From an uncultured Lachnospiraceae bacterium (GTDB lineage: Bacteria > Bacillota > Clostridia > Lachnospirales > Lachnospiraceae), in NCBI GenBank assembly GCA_900550475.1, contig URSA01000007.1, forward strand, positions 68,057-132,056: a stretch of 64,000 nt of DNA, read 5' to 3'. Under the pieces are notes generated by a model that worked only from the letters and a program-made list of their open reading frames with translations, was not told the origin of the DNA and searched no databases. Below are positions 14,803 through 23,695 of the stretch, piece by piece. Each line of letters opens with the position of its first letter. Position 1 is the first letter of the stretch. The position numbers were made by a program, and so were the translations under genes.

Positions 14803-17800
14803 TTACATCATAGAAGAACAAAAGAGAGCGGACATTATCGCCAGGATCAAAAGCCTTGCGGCGGCATATGTGCCGGAATGGCAGTTTGACGAGGAACATC
14901 CCGACATAGGCTCTGTCATTGCCTTTTTGTATGCGGATGAGATGGAGGAGAATGTCAGACGGTACAACACGCTGCTTGAGCGGGATTACATCGAGCTGAT
15001 GAACATGCTGGGAATATCCTTGAAGCCCGCGTTCCCCTCCCACAGCATCGTGCTGATGCGTCTGGCGTCGGAGACCATTCCCGGCTTCAAGCTGAAAAAG
15101 GGAATCAAGCTGTTGGGCGGGCCGGAGGATGATGCCAATCTGGTATTTGAGACCTCCCACAGCGTTTATATCACGGAATCCCGGTTGTGCAGCGCATTCA
15201 TGGCGTCGGGGAAAAACGGAAAGGTCATCCCCCTTCTGGGCAGCTTTGCGCCGGTTTCCTATGTGGATCAGGCGGCACGGGTCATGGACGAGGACGAGGC
15301 GGAGGAGGAAGCGGAGGACAGCTCCGCGACGGAAGAAAACGCACCGCTCTCCGCATATCCCTTTTCCCTGTTTGATTTCAGGGGGGAGGGCTACGGAAAA
15401 TACGGGCTGCTCTTTTACCACCCCCATCTTTTTGATGTGCAGGACAACGATATTCTGATGGAGATCGGCTCCGCGCCGGAGCTTGTAAAGGAGATCGCCG
15501 AGGGAAAATACCATCTGTATTACTATACAAAGGAAGGCTTTGCACCGGTGGAGGATATCAGACAGGAGAGCGAAAGCTGTCTTGCATTCCGCAAGTCCGG
15601 GAAGTGCTGCAAGGTGACGGAGCAGGGCAGGGAGTATTCCCTTCTGCTTTTAGAGCCGGAGGGCATACCGGACAAGAGCGTCATGGTGTCGAAGATCGGT
15701 TTTTCCTCTGCAGGGGAGGGGCGCGCCCCCGAACTTTTGTGGAACGGAACCACCGAGCTTGCCACGGATACCTTCCGCCCGTTCGGGGAGACCATCTCCC
15801 TGTATCAGGAGCTCTACATCGGAAATGAGGAGTACTTCTCAAAGCCGGGCGCCCGGATCACCCTCCGCTTCCGTCTGGATTTTGAGACCCATCTCATTGA
15901 GATCTCCAGACAGCAGGAGACGGCGGAGTTAAAGATCATCAAGAAGAAACCCAAGAAGGATGCGCAGGGAGCGCCCGCAGAGGTGTTTGCGGATGAAATA
16001 TCCTTCTCCTATTACAACGGAACCGGCTGGCGCAGGCTTGTGACCGAAACGCCGGTACAGCAGCTTTTCAGCACCGGAAAATCCGGGGAGTGCGAGATCA
16101 GCTTCGTGTGCCCGGAGGACTGGCAGCCGTTGGAGGCAGGCGGCTTTGACGGCAGGAGCATCCGCATACAGGTGACGAGGGCGGACAACTGCTTCTCCCA
16201 GCCGGCGCTGCACCACTACCCCGTAATCCGCAGCATGGAGATTTCCTACAGCTACGGAAACCGCTTTGAAAGACCGTCCAGACTGGTGAGCTTTCAGGGA
16301 AGCCGCAAGAGAGAGCTGACGGAGGCAATGGCGCAGAACCCCATGGTTCCCATCTTTTCCATCAGCCGTTATCAGGAGACGGCGCTCTATCTGGGTTTTG
16401 ACAAGAAGATGGAGGACGGCCCCGTGAGCCTGATGATCCGGGCGCAGGAGGTGGAAGGGTATCAGTCGGGCAGGCTCACCTTCTCCTACTCCACAAGGGA
16501 CGGTTTTTCCAGACTGAAGCTCTCCGACCGTACGGAAGGCTTGAGCCACACCGGAACGCTGCTGTTCATGCCCCCCTCGGACATGGCAAAGAGAACGCTG
16601 GAGGGACAGGAGGCGTACTGGATCCGCATTGCGGATGAGAAAGAATATCTGGAGGATCACCCCGCCAAGCGCCCGCTGATCCGCGACATCAAAATCAACG
16701 CGGTCGAGGTGGACAACATCGATACCATGACGGAGGAGTCCTACTATATAGATGTATTCGGGCCCAATATGCAGTTTGCACTCAATGCGCAGAACATCCT
16801 CTACATAGACCTGTGGGTCAACGAGATCGGGCTTTTCTCGGAGAGTGAAATGAAGCGCATGCTGACGGAAGATCCCCTGCACACAAGAGCGGAGTATTCC
16901 TTCCTCGGTGAGATAGAGGAGTTTTACGTAAAATGGGAAGAGGTGGACAATTTTGACCGTTCCCTGCCGGGAGACAGACATTATGTTGTGGACCGCATGA
17001 ACAGCAGGCTTCATTTCGGCGACGGTGTGCATGTCCAGATCCCACGCAATACAAGGGGTGTGGCTTTTCAGGTGGTCATGCACCGCTGTGACGGGGAAAC
17101 GGCAAATATCGAGCCGGGCATGATTCAGGATTCCCTGGGCGGGCTGTTGTTTGTAGAGCAGATCTTCAATCCCATCCGGGCATACGGCGGCATGAACATG
17201 GAGACGGTGGAGGAGGCACTCCGCCGGGGAACCACCACCCTGAACGCCAGAAATCGTCTGGTTTCCGTGCAGGATTACGAGAGGGAAGCGCTGAATTTCT
17301 CAAGACAGATCGCGCAGGCGAAGGTCATTGTAGGAAGAAAGAAGGATGGCAGCTTCGCCCCCGGCGCTGTCACCATGGTGATACTGATGCAGGATTACCG
17401 GGACGGAGAGCAGTCCTTCCTGCATATGCGCCATCGTCTCAAGGAGCATTTACGGGAGAGATGCGAGCTGGCAGCCAGCGGAGGAGAGCTGGAGATCGTG
17501 GAACCCATTTTTGCGGAGATCTCCGTGGAGGCATGGGTGCAGGTGATCCGCGCCGACGATACCTTTGAGGTACAGCAGGATCTGAGGCGTGTTCTGCAGG
17601 AGTATCTGGATCCCATCAAAAACTCGGGCTGGGACATTGGCAGAATGGTGAAGAAAGCGCAGATTGAGCTGCGGCTCAACATGGAAAAGGGAAAGGCACT
17701 CCTGCACAGACTGATGGTTACGGCAAGATATCAGGATGAGACGGGCCGTCATGAGACGGATACAGAGGCGCTTGAAGGAAATCCTTATGTGCTGGTTACC

Positions 17801-17839
17801 AGCGGCGTTCACAAAATACATTTTGAACAGAGCAATTAG
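14771..17839 (+). CDS. Baseplate J/gp47-like wedge protein (Pvc11-like)
   Basis: Start ATG 14771 is preferred over GTG 14762 because a GAAGAAGAG purine run precedes it at suitable distance. The 1022-residue product has an N-terminal 'DYIIEEQKRADIIARIKSLA' and 'DIGSVIAFLYADEMEENVRR' segment, large beta-rich insertions, and a C-terminal baseplate J core: 'AYGGMNMETVEEALRRGTTT', 'RLVSVQDYEREAL' and 'AEISVEAWVQVI'. The 'A-Y-G-G-x3-E-x5-A' stretch is typical of the TIGR02243-type putative baseplate assembly family. It builds the wedge arms around the hub. The next gene encodes a related wedge partner. Confidence 0.9.
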   Translation: MRQWKSVTTSDYIIEEQKRADIIARIKSLAAAYVPEWQFDEEHPDIGSVIAFLYADEMEENVRRYNTLLERDYIELMNMLGISLKPAFPSHSIVLMRLASETIPGFKLKKGIKLLGGPEDDANLVFETSHSVYITESRLCSAFMASGKNGKVIPLLGSFAPVSYVDQAARVMDEDEAEEEAEDSSATEENAPLSAYPFSLFDFRGEGYGKYGLLFYHPHLFDVQDNDILMEIGSAPELVKEIAEGKYHLYYYTKEGFAPVEDIRQESESCLAFRKSGKCCKVTEQGREYSLLLLEPEGIPDKSVMVSKIGFSSAGEGRAPELLWNGTTELATDTFRPFGETISLYQELYIGNEEYFSKPGARITLRFRLDFETHLIEISRQQETAELKIIKKKPKKDAQGAPAEVFADEISFSYYNGTGWRRLVTETPVQQLFSTGKSGECEISFVCPEDWQPLEAGGFDGRSIRIQVTRADNCFSQPALHHYPVIRSMEISYSYGNRFERPSRLVSFQGSRKRELTEAMAQNPMVPIFSISRYQETALYLGFDKKMEDGPVSLMIRAQEVEGYQSGRLTFSYSTRDGFSRLKLSDRTEGLSHTGTLLFMPPSDMAKRTLEGQEAYWIRIADEKEYLEDHPAKRPLIRDIKINAVEVDNIDTMTEESYYIDVFGPNMQFALNAQNILYIDLWVNEIGLFSESEMKRMLTEDPLHTRAEYSFLGEIEEFYVKWEEVDNFDRSLPGDRHYVVDRMNSRLHFGDGVHVQIPRNTRGVAFQVVMHRCDGETANIEPGMIQDSLGGLLFVEQIFNPIRAYGGMNMETVEEALRRGTTTLNARNRLVSVQDYEREALNFSRQIAQAKVIVGRKKDGSFAPGAVTMVILMQDYRDGEQSFLHMRHRLKEHLRERCELAASGGELEIVEPIFAEISVEAWVQVIRADDTFEVQQDLRRVLQEYLDPIKNSGWDIGRMVKKAQIELRLNMEKGKALLHRLMVTARYQDETGRHETDTEALEGNPYVLVTSGVHKIHFEQSN

Positions 17840-17850
17840 GAGCAGAGAGT

Positions 17851-19956
17851 ATGTTAAATCCAAAGAGTATTCCGGAAAAATCGCATGAACAGCTCATGGA
17901 AGAGAATATCGGAAAGATTCCCATCTATTCGGACGAATGGACAAATTACAATCCGGCGGACCCGGGAATCACCATACTGGAAAATCTGTCTGCATTCCAT
18001 ATCCTGCAACAGAATCAGATGGACGAGGTGCCGGATCTTGTGCGTGCCAAACTGCTGCAGCTTATGGGCTATAAGCCCATGAAGGGAAGTGGCGCCAAGG
18101 TGTATCTGGAGCCCCGGAATGTGCGCGAGGATTTTCTGATTCCCGCAGATCAGCGCTTCCGCGTGGGCAACATCAGCTTTGAGACCACGCTGGAGCGGGA
18201 AATGACCGCCAGCCGGGTGATCGGCATCTACGGGAAGGACGAGAACGGACTGCGGGATTACCGCTTTGTGCTGAACCGGGATGTGGACATTCAGGCATTT
18301 GTTTTCGGGGAGAAGCCCAAGACCGGAATGGAGCTGTATGTGGTGCTGGATAAGCCGCTGACGCCGGGGGAGCAGGGCATCCTGTATGCGGAGATTTCTG
18401 ACCGCTACCGGAGAAATGCGTTTACCCCGGAGAGCAGACAGCTTTTCGGAGAGCTGGAGTGGAGCTGCTATACCGCAGAGGGCTTTGTCCCCATGGAGGT
18501 GGAGGATGAGACCAACGGCTTTCTGGCAACGGGACTGATCCAGTTTACCCAGCCGGAACAGCCCATGGAAAAGTACGAGGAAAACGGCGTTTCCGGGTAT
18601 GTCTGGCGTGCGGTGCTGCGCCGTGCGGAGTATGACATTGCCCCGGCGTTAATTCATATGAGTGGCTTTCTGTTTCCCGTGATCCAGAAAGAAACGCTGG
18701 TTATCACCCACTCCTTCCAGAAGGCGGGGGACGTCACGATCAACTGTCCCATGCTGGAAACCGGATATGTGCGGGTGTTCTGCAAGGAGCAGAAGGGAAC
18801 CTCATACAGGATGTACCGGGAATGCGAGGGAGAGCCGGAGCAGGGGCGGATGTACCTGCATGAGCGGAATGCATACGGGGAGCACACCTTCCGGTTTGAC
18901 AAAAAGCTTTTCGGCTACGCGCCGGAGCATGTGAAAAATGCGGTGAAAATTGTCATCTACAACGAGGAGATGATGCGTAAATATTATCTGGGGGAGATCT
19001 ACGGCTATGACGATCAGGAGATCGTCCTGCCTGGACAGCACATTGTGACGGACACTTTCTCCCTGATTGCTGAGAGGGATGCCGAGGACGGCGGAAAGCG
19101 GTACGACTTTGTAAAGCCCGGCAGAATGGGAGAGCAGGAGCTTTCCTATTACCTGTACGAGAACGAGGGAAAGATCGTGATTCTGGACGCGGGAGATTAT
19201 GTGGGTGCGAAGCTGTATCTGGCTTCCATCGCGGTCACGCTGGGCGGGGAAGGCAATGTGCGCGCCGGAAATGAGTTTGTGCCGGAGGGATACCGGGATA
19301 CGGTGCGCTTCTATAACCCTGCGGCGGGAAGCGGCGGCAGATTTCAGGAGACAATTGAGGATGTGAGAAAGCGTTTTATAGCGGATATGAACACCCCGTA
19401 CACGGCGGTGCTGGGAAGCGATTACGAGGCGCTTGTCCAGGCGGTTCCGGGGCTTTGCATCTCCAAGGTACATGCGTGGATGGACACGGAGAAGAACGAG
19501 GTGCAGATCGCGGTGCTGCCCGGGATGCCGGATAAGTTCCCGAAGCTGCCGAAGATTTACAGACGGGAGATTGAAAACTGGCTGGAGGAAAGAAGGCTGC
19601 TCTCCACCAGAGTAACCGTGCGTCAGCCGGTTTATCAGGCGGTTGCCACGAGCGGCACGGTCTATGTGAAGCCCCATTACGAGGATTGCAGGGAGCAGAT
19701 CGAGCAGGTGATCCGCAGGGAGCTGGACTATGTGCGCGGCGAGCAGAACTTCGGCGAGCTGCTGCGGTTCGACAGGCTCTTCCACGCGGTGGAGGCGCTG
19801 GAGTGTGTGGCATACCTTTCAGAGTTCAGCATCGCGGCGGAGGGCAGCGTCTATGCGGCTTCCGAGGGCGCGGATATCAGACCGGACGAAAATTGTCTGC
19901 TTTATCCCGGAAAGATAAAGCTTGAGATACGGTCCATGTTAGAGGATGGCAGGTAA
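17851..19956 (+). CDS. Baseplate J-like wedge protein, second copy (Pvc12-like)
   Basis: The 701-residue product starts 'MLNPKSIPEKSHEQLMEENI' with 'YNPADPGITILENLSAFHIL', the standard N-terminal pattern of eCIS baseplate proteins ('D.GitLlE.lA'). The C-terminal core includes 'RFQETIEDVRKRFIADMNTP', 'TAVLGSDYEALVQAVPGLCI', and 'SGTVYVKPHYEDCREQIEQV', matching gp6/J elements. It pairs with the previous gene in the wedge heterodimer. It is 11 bases downstream of that gene, with a GGAGCAGAG site. Confidence 0.9.
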   Translation: MLNPKSIPEKSHEQLMEENIGKIPIYSDEWTNYNPADPGITILENLSAFHILQQNQMDEVPDLVRAKLLQLMGYKPMKGSGAKVYLEPRNVREDFLIPADQRFRVGNISFETTLEREMTASRVIGIYGKDENGLRDYRFVLNRDVDIQAFVFGEKPKTGMELYVVLDKPLTPGEQGILYAEISDRYRRNAFTPESRQLFGELEWSCYTAEGFVPMEVEDETNGFLATGLIQFTQPEQPMEKYEENGVSGYVWRAVLRRAEYDIAPALIHMSGFLFPVIQKETLVITHSFQKAGDVTINCPMLETGYVRVFCKEQKGTSYRMYRECEGEPEQGRMYLHERNAYGEHTFRFDKKLFGYAPEHVKNAVKIVIYNEEMMRKYYLGEIYGYDDQEIVLPGQHIVTDTFSLIAERDAEDGGKRYDFVKPGRMGEQELSYYLYENEGKIVILDAGDYVGAKLYLASIAVTLGGEGNVRAGNEFVPEGYRDTVRFYNPAAGSGGRFQETIEDVRKRFIADMNTPYTAVLGSDYEALVQAVPGLCISKVHAWMDTEKNEVQIAVLPGMPDKFPKLPKIYRREIENWLEERRLLSTRVTVRQPVYQAVATSGTVYVKPHYEDCREQIEQVIRRELDYVRGEQNFGELLRFDRLFHAVEALECVAYLSEFSIAAEGSVYAASEGADIRPDENCLLYPGKIKLEIRSMLEDGR

Positions 19957-19967
19957 CGGAGGAGACT

Positions 19968-21038
19968 ATGGCGGGAATACAGTATTCTATCAGGCAGAAC
20001 AGACTGAAAAAGGCGCTGTTTCAGGGGATGGAGCCGACGGAGGACGACGGTGTGCGTTCCGGCGCGGAGGGCGGAGACCACTATGTGGTGCTGCCCTGTC
20101 TGGACAGCGGAATGGCGGATTGTCCGTGGGGCAGGCTGCATTTTGACATGACCTTGCCGGAAAACTGTGTCTGCTACCTGTATGTTGCGGCGGCAAACGA
20201 GGTGCAGGGGCAGGAGCTCATGCTGGATGCGGGCAGCAGTCTTCTGGATAAGAAGAGGCTCTTGCAGTCCATGGGCGGGCTTCGGTTTATTAATAAGCCG
20301 GATGTGCTCCTGTATGAGATCACGGGGCGCTACCTGTGGATCATGGCGGAGGTGATCGGCGAGAACGTGACCATCCGCAACATCAGGGCGGAAGCGCCGG
20401 GCGATAATTTCATGCAGACATTCCCCGAGGTATACCGGGAAAAAAACAGCTTTTTCCACAGGTATCTCTCGGTATATTCCAGCATTTACAATGATTTTCA
20501 GGAAAAACTGGACAGCCGCAGCGAGCTTCTGCCGGTGGAGACCGCACCTCTGCGGCTCCTGGAGCTGTATGCAAAGTGGCTGGGAATCGATGTCAACGGC
20601 GGCTATCTGGGAGAGGAAACCTTAAGGACGCTTTTAAAGGAGGCGCCCGAGCTTCTGCGCCGGAAGGGAACGCGGTACTGTATCGGACGGATCTGCGAGA
20701 TTCTGCTGGGGGAGACCCCCGTCATCGCGGAGCAGAGCCAGATGCAGCGCTATATCCGGAGAAATGAAAGAAAGTTGTATGATGGACTGTACGGGGACAG
20801 CCCTTATGATGTAACATTGTTATTGAAGCATTATGTGGAGGAGCGGAAAAAGGAGCAGCTCCTACATCTGCTCAGTCAGTTCAAACCGCTCCGCAGCCGG
20901 CTGCATATCGTATTCTTAGAGCCTACCGGCGTTCTGGATGAGCACAGCTATCTGGACAATAATGCCGTTACCTTCACCCAGAGCGAGGGCATGTTGGACG
21001 CTGCCCGGATCGCGGACGGAACCATTATATTACAGTAG
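19968..21038 (+). CDS. gpI-like phage tail protein (TIGR02242 type)
   Basis: The 356-residue product contains 'NFMQTFPEVYREKNSFFHRY', 'ETAPLRLLELYAKWLGID' and 'LLKEAPELLRRKGTRYCIGR', the usual tail protein I signature in CIS clusters ('LP.iy.......fl.rfL', 'lL..lAsWlG', 'lL.....ly..RGT..Gl'). This protein caps the wedges and in phages anchors the tail fibre. It is the last recognisable structural gene here; no fibre gene follows. The ATG follows a GGAGGAG site. Confidence 0.88.
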   Translation: MAGIQYSIRQNRLKKALFQGMEPTEDDGVRSGAEGGDHYVVLPCLDSGMADCPWGRLHFDMTLPENCVCYLYVAAANEVQGQELMLDAGSSLLDKKRLLQSMGGLRFINKPDVLLYEITGRYLWIMAEVIGENVTIRNIRAEAPGDNFMQTFPEVYREKNSFFHRYLSVYSSIYNDFQEKLDSRSELLPVETAPLRLLELYAKWLGIDVNGGYLGEETLRTLLKEAPELLRRKGTRYCIGRICEILLGETPVIAEQSQMQRYIRRNERKLYDGLYGDSPYDVTLLLKHYVEERKKEQLLHLLSQFKPLRSRLHIVFLEPTGVLDEHSYLDNNAVTFTQSEGMLDAARIADGTIILQ

Positions 21039-21059
21039 AGAAACGGGAGGAAACGTAAC

Positions 21060-22751
21060 TTGGAACAGAAGAGGATCAGGTGGTCGCTGTTTATCGGCTC
21101 GGCGCTCACCGTTATGCTGACAATGGGCTTTTTGTGGATATTGAACAGCAATGACTCGCCGCAGCTACAGCATATGCTGGGACTTTGCATCTTGATTTTG
21201 GGCGGAAGCGCGGTGGTCTCCCTTTTCTTCTTTTTCTGGAAGGGACCCGTTTTCCATATCAGGGGACGGATCGAAAGCGGAAATATCATGGCGATGCTGA
21301 TCGCCGTGCTGGTTGTGATCCAGCTTGCATTTGCGTTTGCCGCGTACTTCCAGAAGGAGCAGTATCTTCGGTTTGAATTGTATGACCGGCATCTGGATGA
21401 GGCGGTGATCCGTGCGGAGCTTTGGAGCACGGCGGTGGATCTGGTGACGACGCTGGTGATCTCCGTCTTTTTTTCAGTGGAGATTGTCTGGCTGATGATC
21501 AAGCTTACGACGGAGCGCAAACAGCAGGAGGACAGAATACAGCCCACGGCGCTGTCCTATGTGCGGCAGATCGCCTTTGTGTTCTATTTTGCGTCGAGAT
21601 TATCTTCCGCGTTTATCCCCATCATGGCAAAGAGCTTCGGTGAAACCTTCCTTGGCATGAGCGCCAACGGCGCGGCGGCACTTCCGCAATCTGCGGAAAC
21701 CCTGCTCACCTGTGCGGCAATCTTCATCACCACGGAGATCCTTACCAGAAAGGGCTGGAAGCTGCCGTTCGGGATCGGACTGCTTCTGGTGGCGCTGGGC
21801 ACCTTCCTTTCTGCAATTTCCCCGACGCTTCCGATATTTATCGGCGCGCGTGCGGTGGTGGGTCTCGGCTACGGCTTCTGCTGGATGACGCTCCGAAACC
21901 TTGCGCTGTTCGGGAAAAATGACAGCGAGCAGGCATGGGGCTTCTCCATGCTGAATGCGGGACTGTATGCGGGAATGAACTGCGGTTCCTCCTTAGGCGC
22001 TATTTTAGCGGAAAAGTTCGGCTATCAGAATGTATTTTTCATGGCGGCGGCGCTGACCCTTTTTTGCAGCTTTATGATTATCCGCATGGAAAACGCGGTG
22101 CTTCAGAAAAAGGAGGAGACGGTCATAAAGGAGAAAGTCCGGGAGGGCTTTTCCGTGTGGGACAAATTACAGGTGGTCAGCTTTTCGGTATTTATGATCG
22201 CGCCCTCCTGTATCGTCGCCTCTTATCTGGGATATTTTCTGCCCCTCTACTTCGAGAGCATCGGCAGGGGCGTTGCGGATGTGGGAAGAGCGCAGCTGTT
22301 GTACGGCGTGATTATCGTCTATGTGGGGCCTAAGCTCTCAAAGCTGCTCATCGAGCGGGACAAAAAGCTGATCACTTCCAACTATATATACAATCTGCTC
22401 TTTTCGGCAGGACTGCTGCTGGTGGGCTGCTTCGGCGGCATGACCACCGCGATTATCGCGGTGCTGTGTCTTGCCGTGGGTGACAGCTTCGGTTTCAGCG
22501 TCCAGAACAACTATTTTCTGGCACTGCCCTCGGTAAAACGCATGGGAGCCAGCGAATCCCTGTCCTATCTGAGCTTTTTGAAAAAGATCACCGAGATGCT
22601 TGGCCCCACCATGTTTGCACTGGTGATCGCCTTAGGCTACGAGCGGGGCGTGCGTCTGATGGGAATTGTGTTTATAGCGGCTGTGGCAGTATTCTTTGTG
22701 ACACAGCTTGTATATAAGAAAATGAAGGGACAGGAGGATAAGGCAGGTTGA
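21060..22751 (+). CDS. MFS-like integral membrane protein with four extra N-terminal helices
   Basis: The gene starts at TTG 21060, with GGGAGGA nine to ten bases upstream and no better in-frame ATG nearby. The 563-residue product has about 16 hydrophobic segments: four in residues 9-147, then about twelve in an MFS-like arrangement from residue 170. The MFS hints are 'GARAVVGLGYGFCWMTLRN' between helices 4 and 5 and 'NAGLYAGMNCGSSLGAIL'. The substrate is unknown. Its place immediately after the baseplate genes and the 4-base overlap with the next gene make it part of the CIS operon. Because no tail fibre is encoded, a role as membrane anchor or docking partner for the particle is an attractive inference; transport is the conservative reading. 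Confidence 0.75.
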   Translation: MEQKRIRWSLFIGSALTVMLTMGFLWILNSNDSPQLQHMLGLCILILGGSAVVSLFFFFWKGPVFHIRGRIESGNIMAMLIAVLVVIQLAFAFAAYFQKEQYLRFELYDRHLDEAVIRAELWSTAVDLVTTLVISVFFSVEIVWLMIKLTTERKQQEDRIQPTALSYVRQIAFVFYFASRLSSAFIPIMAKSFGETFLGMSANGAAALPQSAETLLTCAAIFITTEILTRKGWKLPFGIGLLLVALGTFLSAISPTLPIFIGARAVVGLGYGFCWMTLRNLALFGKNDSEQAWGFSMLNAGLYAGMNCGSSLGAILAEKFGYQNVFFMAAALTLFCSFMIIRMENAVLQKKEETVIKEKVREGFSVWDKLQVVSFSVFMIAPSCIVASYLGYFLPLYFESIGRGVADVGRAQLLYGVIIVYVGPKLSKLLIERDKKLITSNYIYNLLFSAGLLLVGCFGGMTTAIIAVLCLAVGDSFGFSVQNNYFLALPSVKRMGASESLSYLSFLKKITEMLGPTMFALVIALGYERGVRLMGIVFIAAVAVFFVTQLVYKKMKGQEDKAG

Positions 22752-23692
22752 AAGTAGCAATTGTATATGGCGGGTATTCCAGTGAAAAGGATGCTTCCAC
22801 CGAAAATGCACATTACATAAACGAGGCACTGAAGGAGTGTGGCTACGAGACGCACATGGTTCCCTACGGAAAGAATCTGGTGGGAACGCTGCGGTCGCTT
22901 GACACTGATATGGTGTATGTCTGCGTGCAGGGAAAAGGGCATGGGGACGGAACCATACAGGCGATTCTGGAGCAGGAGGGAATCCCGTTTACGGGAAGCG
23001 GCTCCCATGCGGCGGCGATCATCAACGACAAGATCCTCTGCAAGCTCCTGTTCGACCGCTGCGGCATCAGGACGCCGAGGTGGCAGATGCTGACAAAGGA
23101 AGAATTTGACAAAGGAGCCTTCGATGCGGACGGATTCGGCTATCCCTTCGTGGCAAAAGCTCCCTCCGAGGGTGGCAGCTTCGGAATTGCCCTCATCCGC
23201 AATAAGCAGGAGCTTTCCAGAATAAACGAAGTGTTTTCCTACGAATCCCCCATTCTGATCGAGGAATTTGTACCAGGCTCCTTCTACACGGTGGGTATTT
23301 TAGAGCGGGACGGAGAAATCACAGCGTTTCCCTGTGTGAAGGGCGTGGAGATACAGGACGGCAGGGATATGGATGACCCGGAGAGCCTCAAGGTATTTAC
23401 CGGGGACTACGGCGTGAGGGAGGCGGATCTGCCCGGGGAGCTGCTCTCGCAGATGGCTGATATGGCAAAAAAAATATTCCGGCTCACCGGAGCGGAGGAT
23501 GTGGCGCGCATTGACTTTATGGTATCGGAAAAAGACGGGCTTCCCTATACGCTGGAGATCAACGCCGTGCCGGGATTGAAGCCGAGAAGCCTTCTGCCCG
23601 GAGAGGCGAGGGCGGCAAAGCTGTCCTACCGGGAACTGGTGGAGGGAATCTTACTTTCCGCATGGAAAAAGACGAAAGCGGGGGAGAAATAA
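22748..23692 (+). CDS. D-alanine-D-alanine ligase-like ATP-grasp enzyme
   Basis: Start TTG 22748 overlaps the MFS stop (TTGA), with AGGAGG upstream. The 314-residue product follows the Ddl fold: N-terminal 'KVAIVYGGYSSEKDASTEN', 'GKGHGDGTIQAILEQEGIPF' then 'TGSGSHAAAIINDK', the ATP-binding 'PFVAKAPSEGGSFGIALI', 'ILIEEFVPGSFYTVGIL', and the metal site 'ARIDFMV' with 'TLEINAVPGL'. Ddl makes the D-Ala-D-Ala dipeptide for peptidoglycan. The 'HGxxGEDG' loop of classical Ddl is reduced to 'GHGDGT'. Placement inside a CIS operon suggests a dedicated cell-wall or dipeptide-like modification instead of the housekeeping ligase; that is inference. Confidence 0.8.
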   Translation: MKVAIVYGGYSSEKDASTENAHYINEALKECGYETHMVPYGKNLVGTLRSLDTDMVYVCVQGKGHGDGTIQAILEQEGIPFTGSGSHAAAIINDKILCKLLFDRCGIRTPRWQMLTKEEFDKGAFDADGFGYPFVAKAPSEGGSFGIALIRNKQELSRINEVFSYESPILIEEFVPGSFYTVGILERDGEITAFPCVKGVEIQDGRDMDDPESLKVFTGDYGVREADLPGELLSQMADMAKKIFRLTGAEDVARIDFMVSEKDGLPYTLEINAVPGLKPRSLLPGEARAAKLSYRELVEGILLSAWKKTKAGEK

Positions 23693-23695
23693 AAA

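Noticed and set aside
1..21038. Prophage or R-type pyocin/diffocin-like tailocin
   Set aside because: No capsid, terminase, holin, endolysin or tail-fibre genes are present, and the DUF4255, CIS_tube, DUF4280 and AAA+ genes indicate the eCIS lineage.
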